A stretch of 64,000 nucleotides of DNA from Lichenostomus cassidix (Eukaryota; Chordata; Aves; Passeriformes; Meliphagidae). Both the position numbers and the translations under genes were made by a program. The stretch is taken from positions 310,001-374,000 of the forward strand of contig VLJF02000046.1 of NCBI GenBank assembly GCA_008360975.2, written 5' to 3'. The notes beneath the pieces were generated by a model. It saw only the letters and a list, made by a program, of their open reading frames with translations, was not told the origin of the DNA and made no database searches. Positions 11,290-21,701 of this stretch are shown here, piece by piece; positions within the stretch are counted from its first letter, which is position 1; each line of letters begins with the position of its first letter.

Positions 11290-11640
11290 CACCCTGTGAT
11301 GTCACACACAGTGGCTCTGTGATGTCATAAAGCCACTCTGTGATGCCACACAGCCACTTCAATGTCACAGTCTACCCTGGGATGTCACAGTCACCTCTAT
11401 GATGTTGTAGATGTTCGACAACCTCAGATAACACACTCTGTGATGTCATGACCCTCTCTGTGACCTCACATGACCCATTCTATGATGTCACACCCTCCCT
11501 TTCTGACATCACAGCTGCTCTGTGGCTCTATGACACAGCCACAGTGGTGCTGCTATGACACAGCCCCCTCTGGGACATCACACAGCCTCTCTGGGACATC
11601 ACAGCTGGTCTGTGACCTCACAGCCCCTCTCTGGAATGTC
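11290..11640. repeat. TGATGTCA satellite, copy A
   Basis: Irregular repeats built on CTCTGTGATGTCACA, separated by 5-15 variable bases. It directly abuts the last recognisable part of the JAK3-like fragment. Copies of the same block lie at 24940-25335 and 32085-32430, and an orphan at 52455-52680. Confidence 0.85.
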
Positions 11641-11934
11641 CCCCAGTGTCACCTTTGGGGCAGGATGGACAGGTGGCCTCCAGGCACATTTGGCCCCCTC
11701 TGCCTGCAGCCCCCAGTGCCCAGAGGTGCCCAGCAGCTCCCACAGGCTGCAGAACCTCCATGCCACCCCTGACAGCCACAAGTGTCTGTCTTTGTCCTGG
11801 CAGATCTGGCACTGCTTGGAATCCTGGCTGGAGTGTAACTGTGGAGTGACTGCAGGGCTCAGCAGGGCAGGGACCCCCTGGGAGCCCCCAAACCCCTCCT
11901 GCCCTACGGGTGCCCACAGCAGCCCCAGGGCTGT

Positions 11935-12005
11935 GCCTGTCCCCATGGCACTGTCCCCATGGCATTGTCCCCACGGCATTGTCCCCATGGCACTGTCCCC
12001 ACGGG
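11935..12005. repeat. 14-bp VNTR inside JAK3-like intron, copy A
   Basis: Four tandem units of CCCCATGGCACTGT with T/C variants. Unit C has about two (32,728-32,765) and unit B one (about 24,605), so copy number has changed since duplication. Confidence 0.85.
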
Positions 12006-12869
12006 TGCCAGGGCTGTGTTTCCCTCTCAGGGACAAGGCCCTGTGAGGTCCCAGTCACCCCAAACCCCCGGGGGTGCCATGGGGGTCTCACCTGGACACA
12101 GACACTCAGCAGGGAACTGTCCAAGGCCTGAGGGCTGTGGCACAGCAGGGACAGTCTCGGGACACCCCCAGCCACCTCCAGCTCAGTCACAGCGAACTTG
12201 GGGCTGCCAAGGGCAGGGATGGCCCTGGTCACCCTCAGGGACACAATGGTCACCCCTTTGCCCACTCCTTTTGCCCACCCCTCACAACAGTGTCCCCAAG
12301 CCCTGCAGGTCCCGCGGTGCCCAGGGGTGCGATGGAGACCTGCTCCTCCCGGGTTGATTCTGTCACCTCCCTTTCCCTGTCACCTCTGGCTCGGGGCTGC
12401 TCAGGGGTCCCGGCAACTCCTGATGGCCCCGTGGCACTGGTTTGCCACGTCCCCCAGGAGCTGGGAGAGGTCACCTCCCTGCAGAAGGAGTGCTGGGCAT
12501 CCTCCCTCAGCCGGGAGTGGCCATCGAGGAGAGCCAGGAAGGAACGAGCCTCCTGCAGCGTGGGGAACTCCCCGTCCTGTGCCAGGCGTGGGGTCCCCAG
12601 ACCCCATCAGCTCACCAGCACCTGGCTGTCTGCCGTGGGGAGGGTAAGGAGCTGGTTCTCCTCTGGGCTGCTCTCCCGGCTCGCCGTCTGCTTGGTGCTG
12701 ACAGTGGCAAAGTTGGGGAAGTCGCACAAGTGCTGGCGCTTCTGTGGGACATCGCCTGGGTGACACCACTGTCACCCATGTCCTCACACCATGGGACTCC
12801 CACCACAGGAACCACCAGCACCCTGGAGCCACTGGGGTGCAGGAGGCAGAGGTGGCTGGTGGGGCATCC

Positions 12870-12975
12870 CCCAGGATGTCAGGCTGTCCCCATGGGTGTC
12901 ACTCTGTCTTCATGGGTGCCAGGATGTCCAATGGGTGCCAGGCTGTCCCATGGGTGCCACACTGTCCCTCCAGTC
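12870..12975. repeat. ~19-bp GGTGCCAGGCTGTCC minisatellite, copy A
   Basis: About five imperfect units based on CATGGGTGCCAGGCTGTCC in the intron between the first two JAK3-like blocks. Unit C carries an expanded version at 33,645-33,820. Confidence 0.75.
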
Positions 12976-13076
12976 CCCATCTCACCAGCTGTGGCTGCAG
13001 ATCTGTCCAGGGTTCTGCTTCTCCTCCTTAGCAATGGCCAGCATGTCCAGCACTGCCAGGCTCAGCCCCACAGCCC

Positions 13077-13520
13077 CTGAGGAAATCCCTGTGGGACTGA
13101 GCAGGGCACAAGGCTTGGGGGATTCTCCCATCTCCTGCTGTGCCAGAACACCTGGCACCAACACCCCAACACCCCCTGCCATGTGCTCATATCATCCTCA
13201 TGTCCCAGTGCCCATGTGAGTCACATCCTGCCCTGGGCTCTGGTTTCCTGCTGCTTCCCTGGTTCTGTCCCTGGGCATGTCCCCACCAGGGGACACAGTG
13301 ACCCCATCTGGGCATCCTGGGGTGCCCCATGCCCACTGTGGGATGGCCACGAGCAGCTCCAGGTGAGCCAGGTAAGAGGATCCACATCCCTCAGGCACTG
13401 GTGGGTGCTGGGGGACCTCGTGACCAAAGCAAGGACCCTGAGCCATTGTTGGGATTCAGAGCTCACAGCCAGGAGCCCCTGATGAGAACAGGCACAGAAC
13501 CCCAAGCCCAGAACCAGGAC
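13077..13520. other. Spacer end of palindrome 1
   Basis: GC-rich sequence upstream of the first JAK3-like block, with no further exon I recognise. It ends where the inverted copy of unit A begins (about 13520). Confidence 0.4.
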
Positions 13521-14634
13521 CCCCAGGGAACAGATGCTGCACAGGGTGTTGGATCAAATTCCTGTGACCCCAAAATACTGGGATTAGTGCAGCTTTAGCT
13601 CTGCACAAGAGAGCTCTTCATCCACTTTCTCTCTTCTCCTCCCTCTGGCCATGCAGGGAGCTCATGACTTCAGTGTGTGACTCGTGTGTGCAAAGAGCAA
13701 ATCTGGGCAGAATTGGGGCAGGGAGGGTTTGGGGGCATCTTGGGATCTGTGCTGGGCACAGAACGTGTTTTCCATTGGTCTGAGACTGTCTGCTGTGGAA
13801 AGTGGATTTAATATACAGCAGAGGAATGTTTTTAATTTCTTTTTATGGAGCTGTGCCTTGCCTTGGTTTAGTTTGCTGACAATAAATGAACATCCCTCTG
13901 TGTCTCAGGCAGCTCCTTCTCCAAGGAAAGCAGCTGGGAGTTTGTGCCAAGGAGCTGAAAGCTGCAGGTGCAGCCTGGAGTGGAGGAAGCTGAGATTTGC
14001 ACAAGGCTGCTCTGAGTCCCAGGGCTTGGAGGAGGGAAATGGTGGGGTGGGGGTTAGGCACAGAGTCTGATTGATTGTCAGCAATAAAGGGTCCTGATTT
14101 TCATATCTATTCAGACTGCATTAGAAGGTGCTCTGGATCAATATCAATTGGAAATTGTTGAAACCGACCTATATACAGCAAAAAAAAACTAAACCAGACA
14201 AATCAATTTGCTCTGCATTGTCTTATATATAGTGTATTCACTTGGAATACACTTCTGAAATCTCTGTAATTAACCACAGAAGAACTGAAGACCTAATTAA
14301 ATAATTCTCAGAGCCTTGTCTTGTTAGGCTGTTTTGAAATGTTAATGAGCATTTCTCACTGAATTCCTGAATGGAAGAGCTGAAGGCTGAACAAGCCTCT
14401 GGAGAAGTAAAATTCCTCAGGGAGCCTCCAAGTTGCTGAGGATGCATCCTCATCAGAGCAGGAATGAACAGCAATGGGCACAGCTTTCTGGCTGCCCCAG
14501 CTTTGGGATGAGCCCTGGGCCTGGAGCAGGAACAGCTCCTGATGGCCACAAGGCCAGGGTTGTGGTGCTGATCTGGGCAGATGGGATGGCAGGAGGGGCT
14601 GCAGAGCTCTCAGCATCTCCTGGACAGGAGAGCA

Positions 14635-14650
14635 GGGCACACAGGGAGCC
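14635..14650. other. Deletion join in unit B
   Basis: In units A (7830-8325) and C (29400-29890) about 490 bases of AT-rich sequence separate the GGAGGCTCCCTCTTG edge from the GTGTGCCCTGCTCTCC edge. In B the two edges are directly joined, so B has lost this piece or the other two gained it. Confidence 0.65.
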
Positions 14651-16030
14651 TCCTTTTCCTTTGGCCAAGCACGTTCCCCCATGGCTGGGGCTGAGTCCTC
14701 TGGCAGCTCCAGCTGCTGCTGTGCCCTTCAGAGGGGCTGAGGCCGTGGGGCCACTGCCCAGAGCAGCCTGGCCTGAGCAGGGCTGTGGGGCCAGAGGCGG
14801 CTGGGCTGTGCTGGGGAGAGGCCCTTGGTGCTGCAGAGAGCTCAGGGCAGCTGGCAGAGCTTAGAGGGAGCTGGGCTGGGCTGAGAGAAGCTGCCAGAGA
14901 AACCATCAGTGTCCATCTCAGCCTGTGTGAGCGTGCAGGGGCAGGACTGAGCCCAGGGCTTGTGGGGCAGAGCCAGGGCCTGGGGAAGGCATGGAAAAGA
15001 GGCAAGTGGCCAAGAGAGGAGGCTGCTCTGTGCCCTTGGTGGCTAGGGGAGGGAAATGCAGAGCGGCTGTGGGATGGGGAGGGAGATTGAGTTCCAGCAG
15101 ACACCTATGTGGGGCTGAAGGACTCAAGGACTCCTTGCCCTGAGTCTGTCCTGGAAAGGTCTCTCAGGCCTCTGTGCTCAGGAAAGCTCCAAGGGAATTC
15201 CCGCGGGGCTCGGCCCTGCCCGGCACGGCTGATGTCCCCTGAGCTCCACACTGTTCTAGGCTGGTGCTGCCAGTGCCGCACGGGGTGAGGCTGCTTTGGG
15301 GATACCCAGGGCACAGCAAGGCTGCTTTGGGGACACCCAGGGCACAGCAAGGCTGCTTTGGGGCTGAGGGCACTGCCCGGCACTGGGGATGGGGCGAGTG
15401 GGGATAGCTGGGGATGTACTGGTTGCACTGGTGGTGCTGGGAGCACCCAAGGCTGCAGGTGAGGAGCTATGGGGTGAGCAGGGAGTGGGGCTGGTAGATG
15501 GGAATGGGGAGAAGGGGGGGGTAAAAGATAGAGTGGGACCCCCCAAATGGAGTAGGAGGCAAGTGGGAGCCTGCAAGAATCACTGTTTAGGAAATACATT
15601 AAAAGCCACTAGGAATCAAGAGGGATGGTGGGCTACAAACAGAAAACAGATTATAGTTTCACATTCTGTAACGAGGAAAATGCTACCAGATGAAAAACCA
15701 TCTGCACCTGGGGAGCTCACATATTTCTTGTTCTACAAAACCACTGGCCCATGGATCTGCACAATGCCCGTGGTGTAAGAAGGGAACTGGAAAGCGACCA
15801 GCTCCAGTTGTGGCAATTTTTACCAGTTCACCAGGCAGTCAGGTGTGACTTTGGGGTCACCAACCACCAAGGACCACCAAAGTGACCCCCCAGGGTGGAA
15901 AAATGCATGTGTAAATGGGAGGGAAAATATGTTAATAATTTTGGGGAAATTATTATCATATGTATGTTTTTTCTGGGACAATCAATTAATGTGTATGTAA
16001 AATACAGTCTGTAAACAGAACTTTCCTGCA

Positions 16031-16144
16031 CTCAGCATGCATGGTATTTCAGAGCAGATATCCCCTTGTGCATCAGGTCGAATAAAGAATGCTGGTTCCA
16101 AATGCTACATTGGTGTTTAGGAGTTTCTGGGGGTTTTTTGCCGA
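16031..16144 (+). mobile_element. LTR-like end bordering satellite, copy B left
   Basis: Contains AATAAA at about 16081-16086 followed by an ACATTGGTGTTTAGGAGTTTC end just before the satellite. It is the inverted equivalent of 6321-6430. Confidence 0.4.
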
Positions 16145-18225
16145 TTTTTGGTAACAGTGTCACAATGGCCCCTTGGTTCCATGATGCCCTGTAGCATCAC
16201 AATGGTCACCTTGGTTCCATGGGGCCCTGTAGTGTCACAATGACCTCCTTGGCTTTGCAGTGTCACAGCTGGACTCCTGGTGACATGAGACCCCAGCTGT
16301 CACAATGGATCCTTGTTTCCATAAGGTCTTGCTGTGTCACAATATTCTCCTCAGTTCAGTCAGGCCCCACAGTGTCCCAATGGTCTCCGTGGTTCCACAG
16401 TGTCAAAATGGCCCCTTGGTTCCATGAAGCCCTGCAGTGCCACACTGGCCCTTGGCTATACAAGGCCTCACAGTGTTACAATGATCCCCTTGCTTCCACA
16501 AGGCCCTGAAGTGTCACAATTGATTCTGTTGGTTCCATGGCACTCTGCAGTGTCACAATGGTCTCCTTCATTCCATAAGGCCCCACAGTGTCACAGTGGA
16601 TTCCATTGTTCCATGAGTGTCACAATGGCCTTTTGGCTCCACGGGGCTCCGTAGTGCCACAATGATTTCCTTGATTCCATGAGGCTCTACAGTATTACAA
16701 TGGACTGCTTGGCTCCACATTATCCCAGAGGATCATTGGTTCCATGGGGTCCCTACAAGTCACAATGGATTCCTTGTTTCCATCAACCCCCACAGTGTCA
16801 CAGTGGCTCCTTAGTTCCATGACACCCTACACTGTCACAATGGCTCCTTGGTTCCATGGGACCCAACAGTGCCACAGTGCACCACTTGGTTCCATTGGCC
16901 TCCACAGTGACACAGTGGTTCCTTGATTCTGTGAAGCTGTGCAGTGTCACAATGCTCTCCTTGGTTCCATGAGGCTGTGCAGTGTCACAATGCTCTCCTT
17001 GGTTCCATGGGGCCCTGCAGTGTTCCAATTGCCCCATTGGTTCTATGAGGCCCCAGAGTCTCACAGTGGTCTCCTTGGTTTCCATGGGGCTACACTGTGC
17101 CACAATTGTCCATTGGCCCAACATGGCCTCATAGTGTCACAATGGTTCCTTGCTTCCATGAGGTCTGGTAGTGTCACAATGGATTCCTTGGTTCCAGGGA
17201 GCTGCAAAGTGTCACAATGGTCCTTTTGTTCAATGAGGCCTGTAGTGTCACAATAGTCTCCATGATTCCGTGAGGCTCTGCAGTGTCACAGGAGACCATT
17301 GGTTCCATTGACCCCCACAGTGTCAAAATGGTCCCCTTTGTTCCACAAGGCCTTGAAGTGCCAAAATGGGCCTTTGGTTCCACAAGGCCTCAAAGTGTAA
17401 AAATGGCCTCCGTGGTTTCATGAGTACCTGCTGTGTCACAATGGACCCTTGGTTCCATGATGCCCTGTAGTGTCACAAAGGTCTCCTTGGTTCTGCAGTG
17501 TAAGAATGCCACCTTGGTCCCTTGAAGCCTCACAGTGTCACTATTTTGCCCTTGGTTCCATGAGGCCTGGCAGCATCAGAATGGCCCCTTTGTTCCATGG
17601 AGAACCACAGTGTCACTATGGTCCCCTTGGTTCCACAGGGCTCCCCAGTGTAACAATGGATCCTTGGTTTCATGCGGTTCCTCAGTGTCACAAAGGTCTC
17701 CTTGTATCCTCAGTGTCACCATGGATTCTTTGTTCCATAAAGTTCCATAGTGTAACATGGTCACCTTGATTCCATGAGGTTTCACGCTGTCACAGTGGAG
17801 TCCTTGTTCTGTGAGGCCCTGCTGTGTCACAATGGACCCATGGTTCCAGGAGGTTCCATAGTGTCACCATGGTCTCCTTGGATCTGCAGTATAACAATGG
17901 ACCATTGGTTCCATGCAGCCCTGATGTGTTACAATGGCTTTTTGGTTCCAAGCAGCCCCACAGTGTCACAATGGACCCTTGGTTCCATGATGCTTTTCTC
18001 TTTCACAATTAACTTTTTTTTTTGGTTCCATAAAGTTTCTTGGTGTCACCGTGGTCTCCTTGGATCTGCAGTGTCACAATGGACAGTTGGTTCCATGGAG
18101 CCAATTGTCACACATTATCACAATGGTCTCTTTGTTTCTATGAGCTTCCAAAGTGCCACAGTGGACTCCTTGGTCCTGTGTGGCCCTGCTGCCACCAAAT
18201 CTCTGAAATATCCAAAGAAGACTCC
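16145..18225. repeat. ~40-bp tandem satellite, copy B
   Basis: Reverse-orientation counterpart of 4489-6320, with units built on CAGTGTCACAATGG...CCTTGGTTCCATG. It is slightly longer than copy A and bracketed by the same LTR-like ends (16,075-16,145 and 18,225-18,270). Open frames across it are repeat artefacts. Confidence 0.9.
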
Positions 18226-18480
18226 TTAGCACTAATTTGGTGTTAAAGAGGGCATCATTTATTCAGAATGGAGGTCTGAATACGCAAGTGTGTTTTTTAT
18301 CTACAGTGGCTACAAGGGTATTACAATTTACCCATTACATAAAACCCACCCCAAGGTCCCAGATCTGGTCCTTATTTTTTCTATCACTGCACCCTTGAGG
18401 CCAGATGTTTTCTTTTTCTCTTCCAACCATCCTCGCTGGGAAAGCAGACCTTGCATGCTTTGTTTCCCTGCTGTAAGTTC
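18226..18480 (-). mobile_element. LTR-like end bordering satellite, copy B right
   Basis: Inverted equivalent of 4151-4488, with AATAAA on minus near 18,257-18,262 and the TTAACACC/GGTGTTAA end next to the array. Its continuation includes the stretch shared with 4200-4260. Confidence 0.4.
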
Positions 18481-20740
18481 ACAGGCACAGTAAAAATTGA
18501 ATTAACCCTTCTGATATCAAGCCCCAGAGTTTGTGTGCCAAGGCAGAGGCAGGCAGGATGCAGAGCTGTCAGCAAAGGAAGGCACAGCGAGGTGGGGCAG
18601 CCGGGAGATGACGACAGCCTGCAGGGACAGAGGCACAGGGCATAGACAGCGTAGGACAGCCTGGGCTGGAGAGGGCAGAGGGATGTGCAGGAGCTGCAAG
18701 GCCCTGACAGAGCCAACCTGTGCAGCACTTTGGCCATGGCTGCTGTCCCTGGCCCTGAGGCCCTGAGGAGGAGACAAGTGACCCTTGCAGCCCTGGGGCC
18801 TCATTGCCTCCTTGTCCCTGCCCAGCAGCCTGGCAGGGGCTGCCCCATGGTCCTGCCCTTGGCATTGCACATCCCCACATGCCAGTGCCCCGGGAAGAGC
18901 CCTGAGCACTGAGGGAGGGACAGGATCTGCCTTGCCAGGGGCTGGGGCTCAGGCCTTGGCCCTTAGCATTGCTGAAACACATCCAGCTTTGCTCAGCATC
19001 AGAGACACCTTTGCCTTGTTTGTCCCCAGCTGTCATCACTGCCTACAGTGTTCTGCTCTACCTGGAACCTGGGGACACTTTCTCATTTGTGTCACTCAGT
19101 CGGATCATTAAAACTTTGAGAAACTTTGTCTTCTTGAGAAGTTTTTTGAACACTCTCTCAGGGACTGAGTTTGATGTAAACAACACCAAATCCCTGAGAG
19201 GCTCATTAAAGTCCTTTTGCTGTTGCTGTGCTGCTGAGCAGGGCTGGGCTCCTGGCACAGAGGGAACTCCCGGCAACCAAGAAGAGCTTCAAAAAGACAT
19301 TTCTCCTGAGGAGCAGTTTCTCTCCCAGCCCAGCAGGGCTGAGGGTGCTGCCTGCAGGTACCTGAGAGGAGTGAAGCAGACAGAGGCTTAAAGCAACTGG
19401 AAGGACAATTCTGAGCTTATTCATGGAGAAATCTTCACAACTTCTGACACAGTAAGTCTCTGGCTGCAGGGATCTTCTAAAGCTGACACATGACAGCACT
19501 GATATGACTGTAAGGATGGCTCTGCTGGTGTTTCTGGTTTGGGGGAGGATGTGCTGCAGAGCGGGGCTGCCCTGGGCACCGTCAGAGGGACAGGGCAGGA
19601 CAGCTCCTGCTGCCAGGGATGGCTGCAGGCTGGGAAGGTGGGGGTGCAGCCAGGGGTGCCCAGGGCTGTCCTGCAGAGCAGCTCCTGCAGCCCTGAGGGC
19701 TCTTTGCCAGGGCAGGGGATCTGCCAGCTGCCCTGAGCAGCAGAGCTCTTGTGTCCCCTGGCAGCCAGCACAGCCCTCAGCCCGGGGGCTCGGGGCCCTC
19801 ACTCCGCTCCTGGGCCGGCAGAGCAGCACCAGAGATGAAGGGCATCTCTCCTGCCATTGCCCATTCCCTGCTGACCAGGGCCTGAGGGCGACTGTCCTGC
19901 ACTGCTGCTGCTTCCTGGAAGGGGCTGTGCAGGGCTGGGCAGGGAAAGGCTTTTCCTCAGGGAAATGAGGTGTCCCAGCTCCCTCTGCCCTGGGCAGCTC
20001 TGGGCAGGGCAGGCTGGCAGGCTGGCAATGAAATGACTCTCCTCAAGCAGTTCCATGGCCAGGACCCTTGCTGTGTCCTCGGGGTGTCCATCCAAGCTGG
20101 GAGCTGCTTTCCAGGGGACACTGGGGGACAGGAGTGTCTTTGGACAGCAGTGGGGCTGAGACTCTGAGAAAGGCTGAGCCATTTGGCTCTGCTGTGAGTC
20201 CCTCTGCTCTCAGCTGTGTCAGGGTGATTTTCAGGGGAACACAGGGACTGCCCTTGATCTCAGAAAGGGCAGCTGGGAACAGATGGAGCAACAGAGCAGC
20301 TCCCCTCACCCTTCACTGAGTTACAGACAATCCTTTTGCCTTGCACAGCTCTCTCTGTTCTCCCTGAGCACAGCAGGAAATCCTCTCAAACTGCCTTTGG
20401 CTGTCACTGTTCCTTAGCCCTGGGACAGGAGATGCTGCCAAGCTCCCCTGCCTTAGGGGCAGTTTGGTCTGACAAAGTCCAGCCCAGGACTGGTCCCTGT
20501 CCCCCATTGCCATGACCAAACTGCTGCAGAGCAGAGCTGACTCCTCGGTGTGCATGGGCAGAGCCACTGCTTGTCACAGCAACAGGGCCAGATCCCAGCA
20601 GAGCTCCAGGCATGGGGCTGGAGGAAGAGCTCTGAGAAAAGGGAAATTGGGTGACACAGAGTGACAGGGGCAGGGGTGGAAGAAAGGGCTTGTTCTTTGC
20701 TCAGGAAAGTCTTCTCTGACTTGTCACTGTCTCCTCCATG

Positions 20741-20750
20741 AACAGGTCCC
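20741..20750 (+). other. Candidate splice acceptor upstream of OR2 start
   Basis: The AG at 20744-20745 follows a pyrimidine-rich stretch, 23 bases before the OR2 ATG, and is conserved in all three ORs. A second ATG at 20752 lies between it and the start but is out of frame and reads into the receptor in the wrong phase. Confidence 0.45.
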
Positions 20751-20768
20751 CATGTCCAGAGGATCAAA

Positions 20769-21701
20769 ATGTCCAACAGCAGCTCCATCAGCCACTTCCT
20801 CCTCCTGCCATTCGCAGACACACGGCAGCTGCAGCTCCTGCACTTCTGCCTCTTCCTGGGCATCTCCCTGGCTGCCCTCCTGGCCAACAGCCTCATCATC
20901 AGCGCCGTAGCCTGGAACCACCTCCTGCACACCCCCATGTTCTTCTTCCTGCTCAACCTGGCCCTCATCGACCTGGGCTCCATCTGCACCACTGTCCCCA
21001 AAGCCATGCACAATTCCCTCTGGGACACCAGGGACATCTCCTACTCAGGATGTGCTGCACAGGTCTTTCTGCTTGTCTTTTTCATTTCAGCAGAGGTTTC
21101 TCTCCTCACCATCATGAGCTATGACCGCTATGTGTCCATCTGCAAACCCCTGCACTATGGGACCCTCCTGGGCAGCAGAGCTTGTGCCCACATGGCAGCA
21201 GCTGCCTTGGCCAGTGGCTTTCTCAATGCTCTGCTGCACACAGCCAGTACATTTTCCCTGCCCTTGTGCCATGGCAATGCCCTGGGCCAGTTCTTCTGTG
21301 AAATCCCACACATCCTCAAGCTCTCCTGCTCACACTCCAAACTCAGGGAACTTGGGCTTCTTGCTGTTAGTGGCTGTTTGATATTTGGTTGTTTTGTATT
21401 CATTGTTTTCTCCTATGTGCAGATCTTCAGGGCTGTGCTGAGGATCCCCTCTGAGCCGGGACGGCACAAAGCCTTTGCCACATGCCTCCCTCACCTGGCC
21501 GTTGTTTCCCTGTTTTTCAGCACTGGCATTTTTGCCTACCTGAAGCCTCCCTCCATCTCCTCCCCATCCCTGGATCTGCCAGTGTCAGTTCTATACTCAG
21601 TGGTGCCTCCGGTATTGAACCCTCTCATCTACAGCCTGAGGAACCAGGGACTAAAGAATGCCCTGAGGAAAATGATGACTGTATCTTTTTACAAGCACTA
21701 A
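20769..21701 (+). CDS. Olfactory receptor OR2, OR14-like, intact single exon
   Basis: A 310-residue odorant GPCR. Hallmarks as seen: N3-S-S sequon, N40 in TM1, C95, MSYDRYVSIC at 116-125, loop cysteines C167/C177/C187, KAFATC before TM6 (one change from KAFSTC) and NPLIYSLRN in TM7, with the tail ending VSFYKH. It lies in the reversed unit, divergent from OR1 and convergent with OR3. No stops or frameshifts. Compared with OR3 it differs at about 17 positions in residues 1-178 and about 18 after that, spread evenly; compared with OR1 the differences cluster in the last third. TM5 (about 197-215) reads LLAVSGCLIFGCFVFIVF. Expected to act as a ligand-gated receptor in the olfactory epithelium; the ligand cannot be told from sequence. 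Confidence 0.93.
   Translation: MSNSSSISHFLLLPFADTRQLQLLHFCLFLGISLAALLANSLIISAVAWNHLLHTPMFFFLLNLALIDLGSICTTVPKAMHNSLWDTRDISYSGCAAQVFLLVFFISAEVSLLTIMSYDRYVSICKPLHYGTLLGSRACAHMAAAALASGFLNALLHTASTFSLPLCHGNALGQFFCEIPHILKLSCSHSKLRELGLLAVSGCLIFGCFVFIVFSYVQIFRAVLRIPSEPGRHKAFATCLPHLAVVSLFFSTGIFAYLKPPSISSPSLDLPVSVLYSVVPPVLNPLIYSLRNQGLKNALRKMMTVSFYKH

Larger units (their letters stand above)
11640..13076 (-). pseudogene. JAK3-like kinase fragment, copy A (FERM end and SH2-like domain)
   Basis: Five exon-like blocks in order on minus: 13076-12986 (LSLAVLDMLAIAKEE), 12741-12616 (LCDFPNFATVSTKQ...ENQLLTL), 12576 to about 12420 (ARSFLALLDGHSRL...ANQCHGAI), 12203-12092 (LCHSPQALDSSLLSVCVQ) and 11838 to about 11650 (FCSLWELLGTSGHWGLQAEG). 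Each boundary I could place has AG acceptor or GTGAG-type donor bases. As I recall the family, this order matches the end of the FERM domain and the SH2-like domain of JAK kinases, JAK3 best. Pseudokinase and kinase domains are absent, and the fragment stops at the TGATGTCA satellite. In the third block the frame shifts by one base between REVTSP and LLGDVANQ, so it cannot encode the domain as it stands. The SH2 position expected to be arginine reads C/H (LLCHS). Confidence 0.68.
13520..21695. repeat. Palindrome 1, right arm (unit B)
   Basis: Inverted counterpart of 870-9385. Shared landmarks in reverse order: the segment at 13,690-14,090, the well-conserved segment at 14,370-14,650, the 31-bp minisatellite, the LTR-like ends and satellite at 16,075-18,270, the OR 5' flank and OR2. 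Small differences are scattered; larger ones are the ~60 bases missing from A and the absence of the 7,860-8,280 segment, replaced here by a direct join near 14,643. Confidence 0.88.
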
